DNA from: Natronococcus sp. A-GB1
Lineage (GTDB): Archaea; Halobacteriota; Halobacteria; Halobacteriales; Natrialbaceae
Direction: 5' to 3'
NCBI RefSeq assembly: GCF_029688845.1
Contig: NZ_JARUKW010000008.1
Coordinates: forward strand, 1-64,000
DNA length: 64,000 nucleotides
Below are positions 1-8,965 of the stretch, one piece after another. A program made the position numbers and the translations under genes. Every line of letters starts with the position of its first letter. Position 1 is the first letter of the stretch. The notes below the pieces were generated by a model that was not told the origin of the DNA, ran no database searches, and saw nothing but the letters and a program-made list of their open reading frames with translations.

Positions 1-192
1 TTCGTGCATAATTACAACTCCGATATTACTGCTGAGCTTAGCTAAAGACGGATGGTCTGGTGGGTCACGCCACGGAGAATCGATGATTTCGTTGAGTTTG
101 TCGATGATGCGCTGCTGTTCGTTCGAATTGAGAGCGGTGAGATCGTCCTGTGCTTTCGATGCGAGTTCCCACGTCCACTCGCCGTCACTCAT
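1..192 (-). CDS. RelE/ParE-type toxin (partial, runs off the left edge)
   Basis: The reverse strand reads MSDGEWTWELASKAQDDL and then an EQQRIIDKLNEIIDSPWRDP stretch, the usual N-terminal pattern of RelE/ParE-fold toxins (two helices, then P-x-L-x-x-L into the first strand). About 64 residues are inside the window; the rest is outside. The ATG at 192 overlaps the end of the antitoxin gene by 8 nt, the coupled arrangement of type II toxin-antitoxin modules. Family members are usually mRNA interferases or gyrase poisons; catalytic residues lie in the missing C-terminus, so activity cannot be judged here. Confidence 0.7.
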   Translation of the reverse strand, partial: MSDGEWTWELASKAQDDLTALNSNEQQRIIDKLNEIIDSPWRDPPDHPSLAKLSSNIGVVIMHE

Positions 193-469
193 TCGTCCCG
201 TCAGTGCCGAATCGTTCGCGTGCTTCTTCGGCACTCATCGTCCGTTGTTCACGGACATCTTCGTCGGCTTGGAGGAGTGCAACGAGTTCATCGCGGTCGA
301 ACGTGGGGTGTTCGACGGCATCGCGTAGGGTATACCGAATAAATTCGCTACGGCTGTTGAATCCTCGTCCTTGCCACGTGTCTTCGATCTCGTTGAGAAA
401 CGACTGTGTGACCTTGAAATTTACCGTGACGATCTCGTCGTCGCCGTTGTTTGTGGCCGCTTCGGACAT
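185..469 (-). CDS. Ribbon-helix-helix antitoxin
   Basis: 94 residues. The segment EIVTVNFKVTQSFLNEIED followed by RGFNSRSEFIRYTLRDAVE is a canonical ribbon-helix-helix fold: a beta strand that reads operator DNA, then two helices with the conserved RSEFIR turn. The acidic tail (DRDELVALLQADEDVREQ...) is the likely toxin-wrapping region. It is the first gene of a two-gene operon and overlaps the toxin start by 8 nt, so the pair probably autoregulates from the AT-rich region just upstream (470-560). Surrounding base composition is lower in GC than the core genome, consistent with acquired DNA. Confidence 0.8.
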   Translation of the reverse strand: MSEAATNNGDDEIVTVNFKVTQSFLNEIEDTWQGRGFNSRSEFIRYTLRDAVEHPTFDRDELVALLQADEDVREQRTMSAEEARERFGTDGTNE

Positions 470-725
470 ACGCTTGTATTACTCGCATGTTACTGTAGGT
501 ATTTCGGCGTCCGAACGCTGGAGCTATTGGCTAAGAGAAACGGTAGTAGATCCGTGAAATTAGTGTCGTTTGTTACCGATTCTCACGCTGCTCTACTTTG
601 TTCAACTCAACAAAATCCACCATACATTCGCACGAACGATAGTTGTCAATCGAGAGGCTGGCTTGACATTCACCGATCAGTACAGAGCAAGGAGTTATCA
701 CTACTATCGTCCAATTAGACAACCA

Positions 726-863
726 ATGACGGATTGGGAGCGAGTGAAGCAAGAACTTCAGGATGCGGGCTATGCTGGCTTCGAGTTCGACAGCGGGGAG
801 ACCGCTGTACCGGGTCTATCCGGAGATGGGTGGTCGGTGAGATTAAACGCGAGGGGCAACTGA
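726..863 (+). CDS. Small hypothetical protein, possibly the 5' piece of a decayed gene
   Basis: 45 residues beginning MTDWERVKQELQDAGYAGFE, a plausible amphipathic helix and acidic in haloarchaeal style. Its stop overlaps the ATG of the next ORF (TGATG at 861-865), so it could be translationally coupled. Alternatively it is the 5' part of one gene that lost its frame: frame +1 past residue ~23 reads GRPLYRVYPEMGG and frame +2 reads VVGEIKREGQLMREN, which join smoothly. No family recognised. Confidence 0.3.
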   Translation: MTDWERVKQELQDAGYAGFEFDSGETAVPGLSGDGWSVRLNARGN

Positions 864-1051
864 TGCGTGAGAACCAGCCATTCTTGATACGGATTTGCGA
901 CTCCCTACCGGGTAGTAACACTGTGAGTGCTAACTCGGAGAATACCCCGGAAAGCATACAGAACATCGCTGAACAACACGGCTTGAACGTCGTGATATTC
1001 GGTGTCTCTAACGATGAAGTACGTATCGCACTCTGTGAATCTCCAAAATAA
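863..1051 (+). CDS. Small hypothetical protein, coupled to the preceding ORF
   Basis: 62 residues. The central part (TPESIQNIAEQHGLNVVIFG then VSNDEVRIAL) looks like a helix followed by two strands, so it is probably really coding, but no family is recognised. The ATG overlaps the previous stop. The same frame stays open upstream (VVGEIKREGQL), which suggests that the present start may be internal and that an original longer gene was broken by two small frameshifts around 795-840. Confidence 0.3.
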   Translation: MRENQPFLIRICDSLPGSNTVSANSENTPESIQNIAEQHGLNVVIFGVSNDEVRIALCESPK

Positions 1052-1116
1052 GAGTCGTCCTCCTAACGGTGTGTTCGCACGTGTAGTGTCCGCTGGTTCT
1101 GGTGATCGGTCTACTG

Positions 1117-1162
1117 CTCAAACCGTTCAACACGAACCAACTGAACAGCAACCGGAAGATTT
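1117..1162. repeat. Degenerate copy of the aroQ 3' end
   Basis: The segment around CAGCAACCGGAAGAT (about 1145-1159) resembles the end of aroQ (CAGCAGCCGGAAGAT, about 1249-1263), and both are preceded by TGCTCAA. On the reverse strand both encode IFRLL. This looks like a decayed second copy of the aroQ 3' end, of the kind left by integration or by a tandem duplication at the island boundary. The match is short, so chance is not excluded. Confidence 0.35.
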
Positions 1163-1208
1163 CTAATCGGTTATTGGGCGTTACACGAGCTTAGAAACTC
1201 GATTAGTG

Positions 1209-1535
1209 CTATCTACTATCCCTTTGCTCAACCTTGTTCAGTTCGATCAGCAGCCGGAAGATCGCCTTCACGAGGTTCGCGTCGACGTCGAACTGCTCGG
1301 CGTTGTGGCCCGCTCGGTCCATCACCTGCTCTTCTTGCTTCTCGTCGGTCGTCGGCAGCCCTTTTTCGTCTTTGACCGCTGCGATTGTGTCCGCGACGTA
1401 GGTTCGCTGGGCGATCAGCTCGACGATCTCGCGGTCGATCGTCTGGATCTCCTCGCGGAGTTCGTCGAGATCCATCTCTTCGGGCGCTCGATCCGTCGTC
1501 TCGGCCTCGTCCGTGTCGGTCTCGTTGGGTGTCAT
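1209..1535 (-). CDS. aroQ: Chorismate mutase (AroQ class)
   Basis: 108 residues. Converts chorismate to prephenate in phenylalanine/tyrosine synthesis. The region MDLDELREEIQTIDREIVEL, then IAQRTYVADTIAAVKDEKG, is the all-helical AroQ signature (LR..ID..I..L...R......IA..K). The preceding ~20 residues are an acidic, low-complexity leader typical of halophiles. The ATG at 1535 is chosen because it forms a 4-nt ATGA overlap with the aroK stop; an upstream ATG at 1598 would lie deep inside aroK. The aroK-aroQ order puts two shikimate/aromatic steps in one transcript. Confidence 0.9.
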   Translation of the reverse strand: MTPNETDTDEAETTDRAPEEMDLDELREEIQTIDREIVELIAQRTYVADTIAAVKDEKGLPTTDEKQEEQVMDRAGHNAEQFDVDANLVKAIFRLLIELNKVEQRDSR

Positions 1536-2401
1536 GTGGTTCGTGTCCCGTCGGTTCGCGTCGCCAGTAATCGTGTCGTTCCGTCCCGTTCGTCCCACCG
1601 CTCCCGGATCTCCTCGAGCGTCTCCCGGTCGCCGACGGCCACGTAGCTCGGGCCGGTTCCCGACAGCGAGACGCCGTCGGCGTCGGGCATCGCCTCGAGC
1701 ATCGGCCCCGTCGGGAACTCGAGAGCGCCACAGAACGCAAAGCCGTTGACCGTCATCGCCTCGCCGTAGCGGCCCTCGAGGGCCAGTTCCTCGACGAGTT
1801 CGGCCATCGGCGCGATCCGTTTGCAGGCCGAGACGTCGGCGTCGGCGCTGTAGGCCTGCTCCGGTGGGGTGTAAACGAGCGCGCCCCAGTCGACTTCCTC
1901 GCGGGCGAGCAGTTCGTCGTTCGTGTTGTCGGTGACCGTCACCCCGCCGAGCATGCTCGCGCTGGCGTCGTCGAACGCGCCCGTTGCCGTGACGCCGGCG
2001 TCGCGGGCCGCCCGCACGCCGAGTCGGCAGGCGTCGATCCGGTCAACGGCGTCGGTGATCTCGAGGGCGTCGAGGGTCGCGAGCACCGTCGCGTTGGCGG
2101 CGGCGCTCGAGCTCTTGAGCCCGGCGGCCATCGGGACCTCGCTGCCCGTTCGAACCCGACCGCCGACGTCGCCGGTGAGCCCCGCGGCGTCGGCGTACTC
2201 CTCGAGCGCGAGCTCGACGCAGCGCTCGATGAGCCCGGTGTCCGCCTCGGGCCGGTCGGCGACGGTGCCGACGACCTCACCGTCGGTCGTCAGCTCGACC
2301 GACGCGGTCGTCTCGAGATCGATCGCGAACGCCGATCCGCGACCGGTCGCGAGCGCGTTCAGCACGGTTCCGGCCGCCGGCGCAACAGCCCGGCCATCCA
2401 T
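1532..2401 (-). CDS. aroK: Archaeal shikimate kinase (GHMP family)
   Basis: 289 residues. Phosphorylates shikimate to shikimate-3-phosphate. Archaea use a GHMP-superfamily enzyme unrelated to bacterial AroK, and this one shows the ATP-binding motif PMAAGLKSSSAAANATV (residues ~87-103), the N-terminal GRGSAFAID region and the C-terminal SLSGTGPSYVAVG GHMP motif. The start is set at ATG 2401 (MDGRAVAPAAGTVLNAL), matching the family N-terminus; the frame extends upstream but that part reads like non-coding sequence. It is followed directly by aroQ with a 4-nt overlap. Confidence 0.92.
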   Translation of the reverse strand: MDGRAVAPAAGTVLNALATGRGSAFAIDLETTASVELTTDGEVVGTVADRPEADTGLIERCVELALEEYADAAGLTGDVGGRVRTGSEVPMAAGLKSSSAAANATVLATLDALEITDAVDRIDACRLGVRAARDAGVTATGAFDDASASMLGGVTVTDNTNDELLAREEVDWGALVYTPPEQAYSADADVSACKRIAPMAELVEELALEGRYGEAMTVNGFAFCGALEFPTGPMLEAMPDADGVSLSGTGPSYVAVGDRETLEEIRERWDERDGTTRLLATRTDGTRTT

Positions 2402-2529
2402 ACCGACCCCTCTCGCCCGGGCCGTATTTAGGCTGGCGATCACGGCGAGTAGTGGCTCCGGTTCGGTCTCCGGGAGGCGACCGGACCCGCGAACGTACGG
2501 TTTTTCTCCGGCGCGACCGAACCGGACGT

Positions 2530-2961
2530 ATGAGCCAGCGCAGCAACGTCGCACCCAGTACGATCGGCGTCGACTTCGTCGAGGGCGGCGTCGTCGTCGA
2601 GTACCTCGACGGGCGGGACGTCTTCTACCACGGCCCGCCGAAACCCGTCGAGCGGTCGGTGAAAACGCCCCCCGGGAAGGAAGTTCACGTCCTGGTCACG
2701 GATCCTGACGGCGTCGAGGGCGTCATGACCTACGTCAACGACCGCAACACCCAGGCAGAAATCCTCGAGTCGACCGGCGTCGGCCGGGTGATGCTAGAGG
2801 GGGACGACGAGGAGGTGCTGTTCCCGGGCGTGACGGTGTCGACGACGGCCTACGCGATCGAGGTCGAGGCGGAGCCGTCGACGGTCGACGGCCGCGTCTT
2901 CGTCTTCGCCGAGGACGAGATGAGCGAACACGCGTACGAACTCGTGGAGGCGGTCGACTGA
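2530..2961 (+). CDS. Haloarchaeal conserved protein (DUF5796-like)
   Basis: 143 residues. The sequence opens MSQRSNVAPSTIGVDFVEGG and continues with a beta-rich, acidic body (VVVEYLDGRDVFYHGPPKPV, later GVTVSTTAYAIEVEAEPS). I recall this pattern as a haloarchaea-restricted DUF (DUF5796), with no function known. The ATG at 2530 lies after a short promoter gap; the more upstream ATG in frame gives an Arg-rich extension unlike the rest. It overlaps the next gene by one base (TGATG), so the two are probably co-translated. Confidence 0.75.
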   Translation: MSQRSNVAPSTIGVDFVEGGVVVEYLDGRDVFYHGPPKPVERSVKTPPGKEVHVLVTDPDGVEGVMTYVNDRNTQAEILESTGVGRVMLEGDDEEVLFPGVTVSTTAYAIEVEAEPSTVDGRVFVFAEDEMSEHAYELVEAVD

Positions 2962-3206
2962 TGCCCTTACAGAAGTCCTGGCGAGAGCTGGATCGGGACG
3001 CCGTCGCCCGGGCGCCCGACCGTCCCGGCGTCTACGAACTCGGCGACGGCTCCGGAACCGTTCTCGCGGTCGACCACGGCGTGTTGCGAGACGAACTCAA
3101 GACGGCGCTCGCCTACGGGGACGGCGACCGCGTCCGCTGGACGGAGACGCACACGCTGGAGCAGGCTCGAGAGCTCGCGGCCGACCACCGCGACCGTCTC
3201 GAGTAG
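2961..3206 (+). CDS. Small conserved haloarchaeal protein with GIY-YIG-like start
   Basis: 81 residues. The N-terminal segment RAPDRPGVYELGDGSGTVL resembles the first strand-turn of GIY-YIG-type domains (PGVYEL...), but the protein is too short to hold the catalytic helix and Glu, so no nuclease function is claimed. The remainder is helical and charged (TLEQARELAADHRDRLE). It starts on the last base of the preceding stop codon, indicating an operon. Confidence 0.7.
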   Translation: MPLQKSWRELDRDAVARAPDRPGVYELGDGSGTVLAVDHGVLRDELKTALAYGDGDRVRWTETHTLEQARELAADHRDRLE

Positions 3207-3248
3207 CGGGCCCTCGCCGTCAGCGGCTCGGGCGGACGCCAGTTCGCT

Positions 3249-3383
3249 TCACTGGATGTACGACGGATCGCTACCGTCGCAGTGTTTCTCGTGTTCCGTC
3301 GCGTCGGACTGCTCGTCGAACAGCAGCCCACAGGTTTCACACTCGAACCAGGTGGCGTCGTCCCGTTCGGTCTGGACCACCAT
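3249..3383 (-). CDS. Small C2H2-type zinc-finger protein
   Basis: 44 residues: MVVQTERDDATWFECETCGL with a later EHEKHC. The C-x2-C and H-x3-C arrangement (Cys at 15 and 18, His/Cys near 34-38) is a single zinc finger of the haloarchaeal DUF7128 type as I remember it. The start at 3383 is the first ATG that gives the compact form; an upstream in-frame ATG at 3470 adds a non-conserved leader reaching almost to the divergent cdc48 start. Function unknown; probably nucleic-acid or protein binding. Confidence 0.7.
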   Translation of the reverse strand: MVVQTERDDATWFECETCGLLFDEQSDATEHEKHCDGSDPSYIQ

Positions 3384-3489
3384 GCCCGGAGATGTGATAC
3401 GGATCCCCAAAGGCGTTTCTCCGGCAGCGGCCGACGGTCCCGTCGGCTCGAGGACAATTCTCAAGAGCACGGACGCGAAATCACCTCAC

Positions 3490-5691
3490 ATGAGTGGGTC
3501 CGACGCTGACGCAGTGGGGCTATCGGTTCGGGCAGCCGAGAAACGCGACGCCGGCCGGGGCGTCGCGCGGATCCCCGAACGCGCACGCCGGGAGCTGGGG
3601 GTTTTAAGCGGGGACACGGTCGTGATCGAGGGCGAGAAGACCACGGTCGCGAAGATGTGGCCCGCCGATCCCTCGGTCCCCGAGACCGCAATCCAGATCG
3701 ACGGCGACACGCGCGCGAACGCCGGTGTCCACGTCGGCGACACGGTCGCGGTTCGCCCGAAGGACACGTCCACGATTCAGGAGGCGACACGAATCACGCT
3801 GTCGCCCCCGCCGTCGATCACCGACGGGGAACGGCAGGTCGCCGAGCGCAACGCGGCCCAGAAGCTCCGGAACCGGCCCGTCCGAGCCGGCGAGCAGATC
3901 CGGATCGAGGGCGTCAGCCAGAACCCGTTTACCGTCGTCGACACGACGCCCACCGGCGACGTCCGGATCTCGAGTACGACCACGGTTCGGATCGCCGATC
4001 CCGGAACTCGAGCGAGTTCGGCCGGCAACAGCCCTCGAAACGCGAGCTCGGGCGCCTCGAGCGAGAACGTGGAGGGCGACTCGGTCTCGGCGGAGGGAAC
4101 GACGGGGCCGACCTACGAGGACATCGGCGGGTTGGACGAGGAGCTCGAGCAGGTCCGGGAGATGATCGAACTCCCGCTGTCGGAACCCGAACTGTTCCGG
4201 CGACTCGGCGTCGAGCCGCCCTCGGGCGTTCTGCTGTACGGGCCGCCAGGAACAGGAAAGACGCTGATCGCCCGTGCGGTCGCGAACGAAGTGGATGCCT
4301 CCTTCGAGACGATCTCGGGACCCGAGATCATGTCGAAGTACAAAGGCGAGAGCGAAGAACAGCTCCGGGAGGTGTTCGAACGCGCCCGCGAGAACGCGCC
4401 GACGATCATCTTCTTCGACGAGATCGACTCCATCGCGGGCGCTCGCGGCGAGGACGAGGGCGCCGAGAACCGCATCGTTGGCCAGCTGCTGACCCTGATG
4501 GATGGGCTCGACGCCCGCGGCGAGGTGATCGTCATCGGCGCGACGAACCGCGTCGACGCGATCGACCCCGCCCTGCGCCGGGGCGGTCGTTTCGACCGCG
4601 AGATTCAGATCGGCGTTCCCGACGAGACGGGCCGCAGGGAGATCCTCGAGGTCCACACCCGCGGAATGCCCCTTGCCGACGACGTCAGCGTCGACACCAT
4701 CGCCCGCCGAACACACGGGTTCGTCGGCGCGGACCTCGATGCGGTCGCCAGCGAGGCCGCGATGGCCGCGATCCGGGAGCGACCCGCCGACACCGACGAC
4801 CGCGAGGAGTGGAACCGCGATCCGAAGGTGACGAGAGCTCACTTCGACACCGCCCTCGCCTCCGTCGAGCCCTCCGCGATGCGCGAGTACGTCGCCGAGT
4901 CGCCCGGTACCGACTTCGAGGACGTCGGCGGGCTCGAGGGCGCGAAGGAGACGCTCCGGGAGTCCGTCGAGTGGCCCCTGACCTACGATCGACTGTTCGA
5001 GGAGACGAACACCGAGCCGCCCTCGGGCGTTCTGCTGTACGGCCCGCCCGGAACGGGAAAGACGCTGCTCGCCCGCGCGCTCGCCGGCGAGACCGACGTC
5101 AACTTCGTCCGGGTCGACGGCCCCGAGATCGTCGACCGCTACGTCGGCGAGTCCGAGAAGGCGATCCGTAAGGTGTTCGAGCGGGCTCGCCAGGCCGCGC
5201 CGTCGATCGTCTTCTTCGACGAGATCGACGCCATCACCGCGGCTCGGGGTGCGGGCCAGAACGAGGTCACCGAGCGGGTCGTGAGCCAGCTGCTCACGGA
5301 ACTCGACGGGATGCGCGAGAACCCGAATCTCGTCGTGCTGGCCGCCACGAACCGCAAGGACCAGATCGATCCCGCCCTGCTCCGACCGGGCCGGCTCGAC
5401 ACGCACGTCCTCGTTGGAGAGCCCGATCTCGAGGCCCGCGAGAAGATCCTCGCGGTCCACGCCGGCGACAAGCCTCTGGCCGACGACGTCGACCTCGCGG
5501 AGCTAGCGGCCGAGGTCGAGGGGTACACCGGCGCCGACCTCGAGGCGCTGGTTCGGACGGCGTCGATGAAGGCGATCCGCGAGGTCGCGACGGCCTACGA
5601 CCCCGAAGAGGCCAACGAGCGGGCCGACGAGGTGCTGATCGAGCGTCGGCACCTCGAGGCAGCGCGCGAGGAGACGACCGCGTCCGGCTGA
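3490..5691 (+). CDS. cdc48: CDC48/VAT-type AAA+ ATPase
   Basis: 733 residues, the normal length for archaeal CDC48. The N-domain (residues ~1-185: [19 protein letters not shown], double-psi barrel plus the CDC48_2 part) is joined by a Ser/Glu-rich linker to two AAA modules. D1 has Walker A GPPGTGKT at ~251-258 and Walker [11 protein letters not shown]2 has Walker A at ~518-525 and Walker B IVFFDEID. Both carry second-region-of-homology segments ([40 protein letters not shown]). It unfolds ubiquitin-like-tagged or damaged proteins for the proteasome. It lacks a long C-terminal tail. Haloarchaea carry several paralogs, so the letter suffix is not assigned. Confidence 0.95.
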   Translation: MSGSDADAVGLSVRAAEKRDAGRGVARIPERARRELGVLSGDTVVIEGEKTTVAKMWPADPSVPETAIQIDGDTRANAGVHVGDTVAVRPKDTSTIQEATRITLSPPPSITDGERQVAERNAAQKLRNRPVRAGEQIRIEGVSQNPFTVVDTTPTGDVRISSTTTVRIADPGTRASSAGNSPRNASSGASSENVEGDSVSAEGTTGPTYEDIGGLDEELEQVREMIELPLSEPELFRRLGVEPPSGVLLYGPPGTGKTLIARAVANEVDASFETISGPEIMSKYKGESEEQLREVFERARENAPTIIFFDEIDSIAGARGEDEGAENRIVGQLLTLMDGLDARGEVIVIGATNRVDAIDPALRRGGRFDREIQIGVPDETGRREILEVHTRGMPLADDVSVDTIARRTHGFVGADLDAVASEAAMAAIRERPADTDDREEWNRDPKVTRAHFDTALASVEPSAMREYVAESPGTDFEDVGGLEGAKETLRESVEWPLTYDRLFEETNTEPPSGVLLYGPPGTGKTLLARALAGETDVNFVRVDGPEIVDRYVGESEKAIRKVFERARQAAPSIVFFDEIDAITAARGAGQNEVTERVVSQLLTELDGMRENPNLVVLAATNRKDQIDPALLRPGRLDTHVLVGEPDLEAREKILAVHAGDKPLADDVDLAELAAEVEGYTGADLEALVRTASMKAIREVATAYDPEEANERADEVLIERRHLEAAREETTASG

Positions 5692-5855
5692 GGCCGTTTT
5701 CGACCCGGCGGCGCCCCGCCGAGACGCTCGTCACCGCCGCGGAGTGACCGGAAAACGCTCCCCGTTTTATATTGCCTGGAATAGCCGAAAGGATCGTTTT
5801 GCGGCTCCCTATCGAATCGGTATAATCGTGATGATCGATCAAGAGGGCGATCGCG

Positions 5856-6068
5856 ATGACTGACTCGGAGAACGGGGTCGAACGGGCGGCGGCGATCTGC
5901 GAGCGCTGCGGTGACGCGATCGCGGTCCGGATCGACGCCGACGGCGAGATACGGCCGATCGGAAACGAGAAGGGGGAGTGCTGTTCCTGCGCGGAACCCG
6001 ACCTTCGCGCCATGAACGACGCGACGGAGGTTCTGGACGACCCGCGGTCGACCGAGCGTTCGGAGTAG
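5856..6068 (+). CDS. Small Cys-rich (zinc-binding) hypothetical protein
   Basis: 70 residues. Two Cys pairs, ICERCGD near residue 15 and GECCSCAEPD near residue 41, look like a zinc ribbon. The rest is acidic. It sits alone in a ~390-nt gap between cdc48 and the converging psd gene. No function can be assigned. Confidence 0.65.
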   Translation: MTDSENGVERAAAICERCGDAIAVRIDADGEIRPIGNEKGECCSCAEPDLRAMNDATEVLDDPRSTERSE

Positions 6069-6076
6069 GCGTTTCG

Positions 6077-6817
6077 CTACGGGGGTGCGGCCGCGGCGTC
6101 TCCATCGTCGGATTCGTACTCCGAGCTCTCGAGTCCCGTGTCGAGCAGCGCGTCCTCGGCCGGTTCGACGACGACGGTTTCGCCGGCAGTCGTCGAGTCG
6201 CCTGGCTCGACGGTGATATCCTCGCGGTTGACGCCCGGAGGAAAGACGAGGTCGACGCGGCTGCCGAAGGCGATGTGGCCCAGACGCTGTCCGCGCCCGA
6301 GGTCGTCGTCGGGTTCGACGTAGGGGAAGATCCGACGGGCGAACGCGCCCGCGATGAGGGTGACCGTCGAGGCGGCGGCGTTCCGGTCGATGCTCGAGTC
6401 GGTGTCGTCGGCGACCTCGAGGTCGGGGAGGTGCGGCGAGTCGGTCTCGAACTCGACGTGGACCCGCTCGTTGCGTTCGGACTCCTTCGAGAACGCCGGA
6501 CGATGCGCGCCGGAGACGTGTTCGACATCGATTACCCGGCCCTCGAAGGGTGTGCGGACGACGTGGACGTGCCAGACGTTCATGAAGATCCCCAGGCGGA
6601 CGTGGCCCTCCTCCTCGCGCAACACCGAGACAGTCCCGTCTGCGGGGGCGACGACACCCGTCGGCGGCGGGTTTCGGTCGGGGTCGCGGAAGAAGGCGAG
6701 CGTCGCGACCCCCGCGAGGAGGGCTGCGACGCTGGCCGCGACGCTGAACAGCAACGCGAACGGTGCGGCGAGCAAGGGGGGAAGCGCGTACTTCCAGGCC
6801 CCGGGGGCGAAGTTCAT
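6077..6817 (-). CDS. psd: Archaeal-type phosphatidylserine decarboxylase
   Basis: 246 residues. Makes phosphatidylethanolamine-type archaeal lipids from archaetidylserine. Two N-terminal membrane segments (ALPPLLAAPFALLFSVAAS and an adjacent one) are followed by FFRDPDRNPPPTGVVAPADG, the MNVWHVHVVRTPFEGRV signature and, near the C-terminus, GHIAFGSRVDLV, where the Gly-Ser site self-cleaves to create the pyruvoyl cofactor. The acidic C-terminal tail is halophile-specific. ATG 6817 (MNFAPGAWKYA) matches the family N-terminus; ATG 6829 four codons upstream is also possible. Confidence 0.9.
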   Translation of the reverse strand: MNFAPGAWKYALPPLLAAPFALLFSVAASVAALLAGVATLAFFRDPDRNPPPTGVVAPADGTVSVLREEEGHVRLGIFMNVWHVHVVRTPFEGRVIDVEHVSGAHRPAFSKESERNERVHVEFETDSPHLPDLEVADDTDSSIDRNAAASTVTLIAGAFARRIFPYVEPDDDLGRGQRLGHIAFGSRVDLVFPPGVNREDITVEPGDSTTAGETVVVEPAEDALLDTGLESSEYESDDGDAAAAPP

Positions 6818-6860
6818 ACCTCGAGCCATGCGAGCGAGTCGTATGGTCGTTACGGACGGG

Positions 6861-8886
6861 TCAGGATTCGGTCGCGGGAAGCGTGAACGTGAACGTCGCG
6901 CCCTCGCCGGGCTCGGAGTCGACGCGGATCCATCCGCCGTGGCGTTCGACGATCCGCCGGCAGATCGCGAGCCCGATCCCCGTACCCTCGCATTCTTCGT
7001 GACTGTGTAGTCGCTGGAACACCTCAAAGACGCGCCCCTGCTCGTCGGGGTCGATCCCGATCCCCTCGTCGCGAACCGCGATCTCCCACCGATCCCCGGC
7101 GTGGTCGGCGCCGACGTGGACGCGGGGCGGCTCGTCGCCGCTGTACTCGATCGCGTTCGACACGAGGTTCTGGAGCAACTGCCGAAGCTGGCTGGCGTCG
7201 CCCTGTACCGTCGGCAGCGACTCGGCCGTGATCTCGGCGTCGTGGCACTCGATCATCACCTGCAGGTCCGCCAGCACGTCCTCGAGGACGGTCTCGAGCT
7301 CGACGGGTTCGAACGGGTCGCCCTGCGAATCGATCCGGGAGTACGCGAGCAGGCCGTCGATCATCTCGCGCATTCGGTCGGCGCCGTCGACGGCGTACTC
7401 GATGAACTCCTCGCCGTCGCCGTCGAGGTCGTCCGCGTAGCGGCTCTCGATCAGACCGAGGTAGCTCGAGACCATCCGTAACGGCTCCTGAAGGTCGTGG
7501 GAAGCCGCGTAGGCGAACTGCTCTAACCGCTCGTTCGAGGCCTCGAGCTCCCGAACCATCTCGTTGAGCCGACGCTCGTAGCGCCGACGCTCGAGGGCGG
7601 TGGCCAGGATTGTCGAGACGCTGTCGAGGAAGTCAACGTCGTGATCGGCGAACTCGCAGGGCCGGTCGTCGTAGGCCGCGAGGATACCCCACGAGTCGGC
7701 GGCCGGTCCGATAGCGACACCGATACCGCTGCGGACACCGCGGTTCGACAGCAGTGGCGTCCCGTCGAAGCGATCGTCGGTCTCGAACGATTCGACCGCG
7801 ATCGGGCCGTCCCCGTCACGTGCTGCGGCGGCGGCCAGCGAGTCGGTCGGCGACGGCGACGCAGTTTCGCCCTCGGTGAGCGCGTCGCCGCAGCCGGTGG
7901 TGGCCCGGACGCGGAAGCTCGCGTCGTGACTCCGCGAGCCGGTCGCGTCGGTCTCGAGGACGGCACAGCACTCGACGTCGAGCGCCGCGACGACGAGGTC
8001 GGTCGCCTTCGCGAGCAGCTCGTCGACGTCTCCGTTCTCGAGGGCGTACCGGCTGAGGTAGGCGACCGACTCCAGCTGGGCGACCTTCGCAGTCAGCGTC
8101 TCCTCGACCTCCTTTCGGGGCGAGACGTCCCGGAAGAGGCCGACGAAGTAGCGGTCGCCGTTGTGGAAGAAGTCGTTGAGCGAGACCCCGAGGGGGACCT
8201 CGTGGCCGTCGCGGTGCTGACCCGGGAGTTCGACGTAGGTCCAGTCGAGGTTCCGTTCCCCGGTCTCGAGGTAGCGCTCGAGGGCCTTGAGGTGGCGCTC
8301 GCGGAGCCGGGGCGGGATGATATCGACCTTGCTCGCGCCGACGAGCGCTTCGGGATCGTAGCCGAGGATCCGCTCGACTGCGGGGTTCGCGTACCGGATC
8401 TTCCGCATCGAGGACGATGATCCCGTCGGGCAGCGCGTCGGCGAGTGCCTCGAACGTCCGTCCGTAGGTCGGTTCGGCCGTCGCCTCCCGCGTCGGCCGC
8501 GGGTCGACGATCGCGACCACGCCCGGTTCCGAGTCGGACTCGCTCGCCGGCACTCGCTCGAGGCGGATCTCGACGTCGACGACGGTTTCCGAGCGGGTCA
8601 GCACCGAACCCGTCGTCGACAGCGACGCCCGATCCTCCTCCATCAGTGTCCTCTCGGGCGATGCGCCCTCTTTATCCAGAAGCGCCGAGAACGGCTTCCC
8701 GACCAGCTCCGAGCGGTCGTAGCCCGATAGGGAGGCGAACGCCTCGGTGACGTCGTCGATCATCCCCGCCGGCGTCAGTCGGACGCTCGGAACGTCCGCG
8801 CTCTCGAGCAGCGAAAGGCGGGTACCGGCCGACCGCGACGGCGACGTCGCGTTCTCGACGGGCTCGTCGGGAGACCTCGAGTCCAT
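6861..8886 (-). pseudogene. PAS-PAS-GAF sensor histidine kinase split by a frameshift
   Basis: Two overlapping frames form one kinase. The upstream frame (start ATG 8886) encodes PAS 1 (LSGYDRSELVGKPFSALLD) and reaches ALPDGIIVLDAED. The downstream frame (from ~8408) continues KIRYANPAVERILGYDPEAL (PAS 2), a GAF domain (VVAALDVECCAVL...), an H-box with phosphoacceptor His (SHDLQEPLRMVSSYLGLI), the N-box (LLQNLVSNAIEYS), and G boxes (VRDEGIGID, GTGIGLAICRRI). The joint lies at about 8398-8410: two bases missing (or one extra) between codons for DA and KIRY. Restored, it would be about 675 residues and soluble. Either a real lesion or a sequencing error; the rest of both parts shows no decay. 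Confidence 0.85.
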
Positions 8887-8965
8887 GGGCAGGAAATCAA
8901 GTCGGTTCGCGGATAAGGCCGTTGCCGGAAACGGAGACCGAGCCGACGATCGCGACCTCGGTCGA

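Noticed and set aside
3604-5460. Long open frame antisense to cdc48
   Set aside because: It mirrors the cdc48 coding strand; high-GC haloarchaeal genes routinely leave long open shadow frames. No family features.
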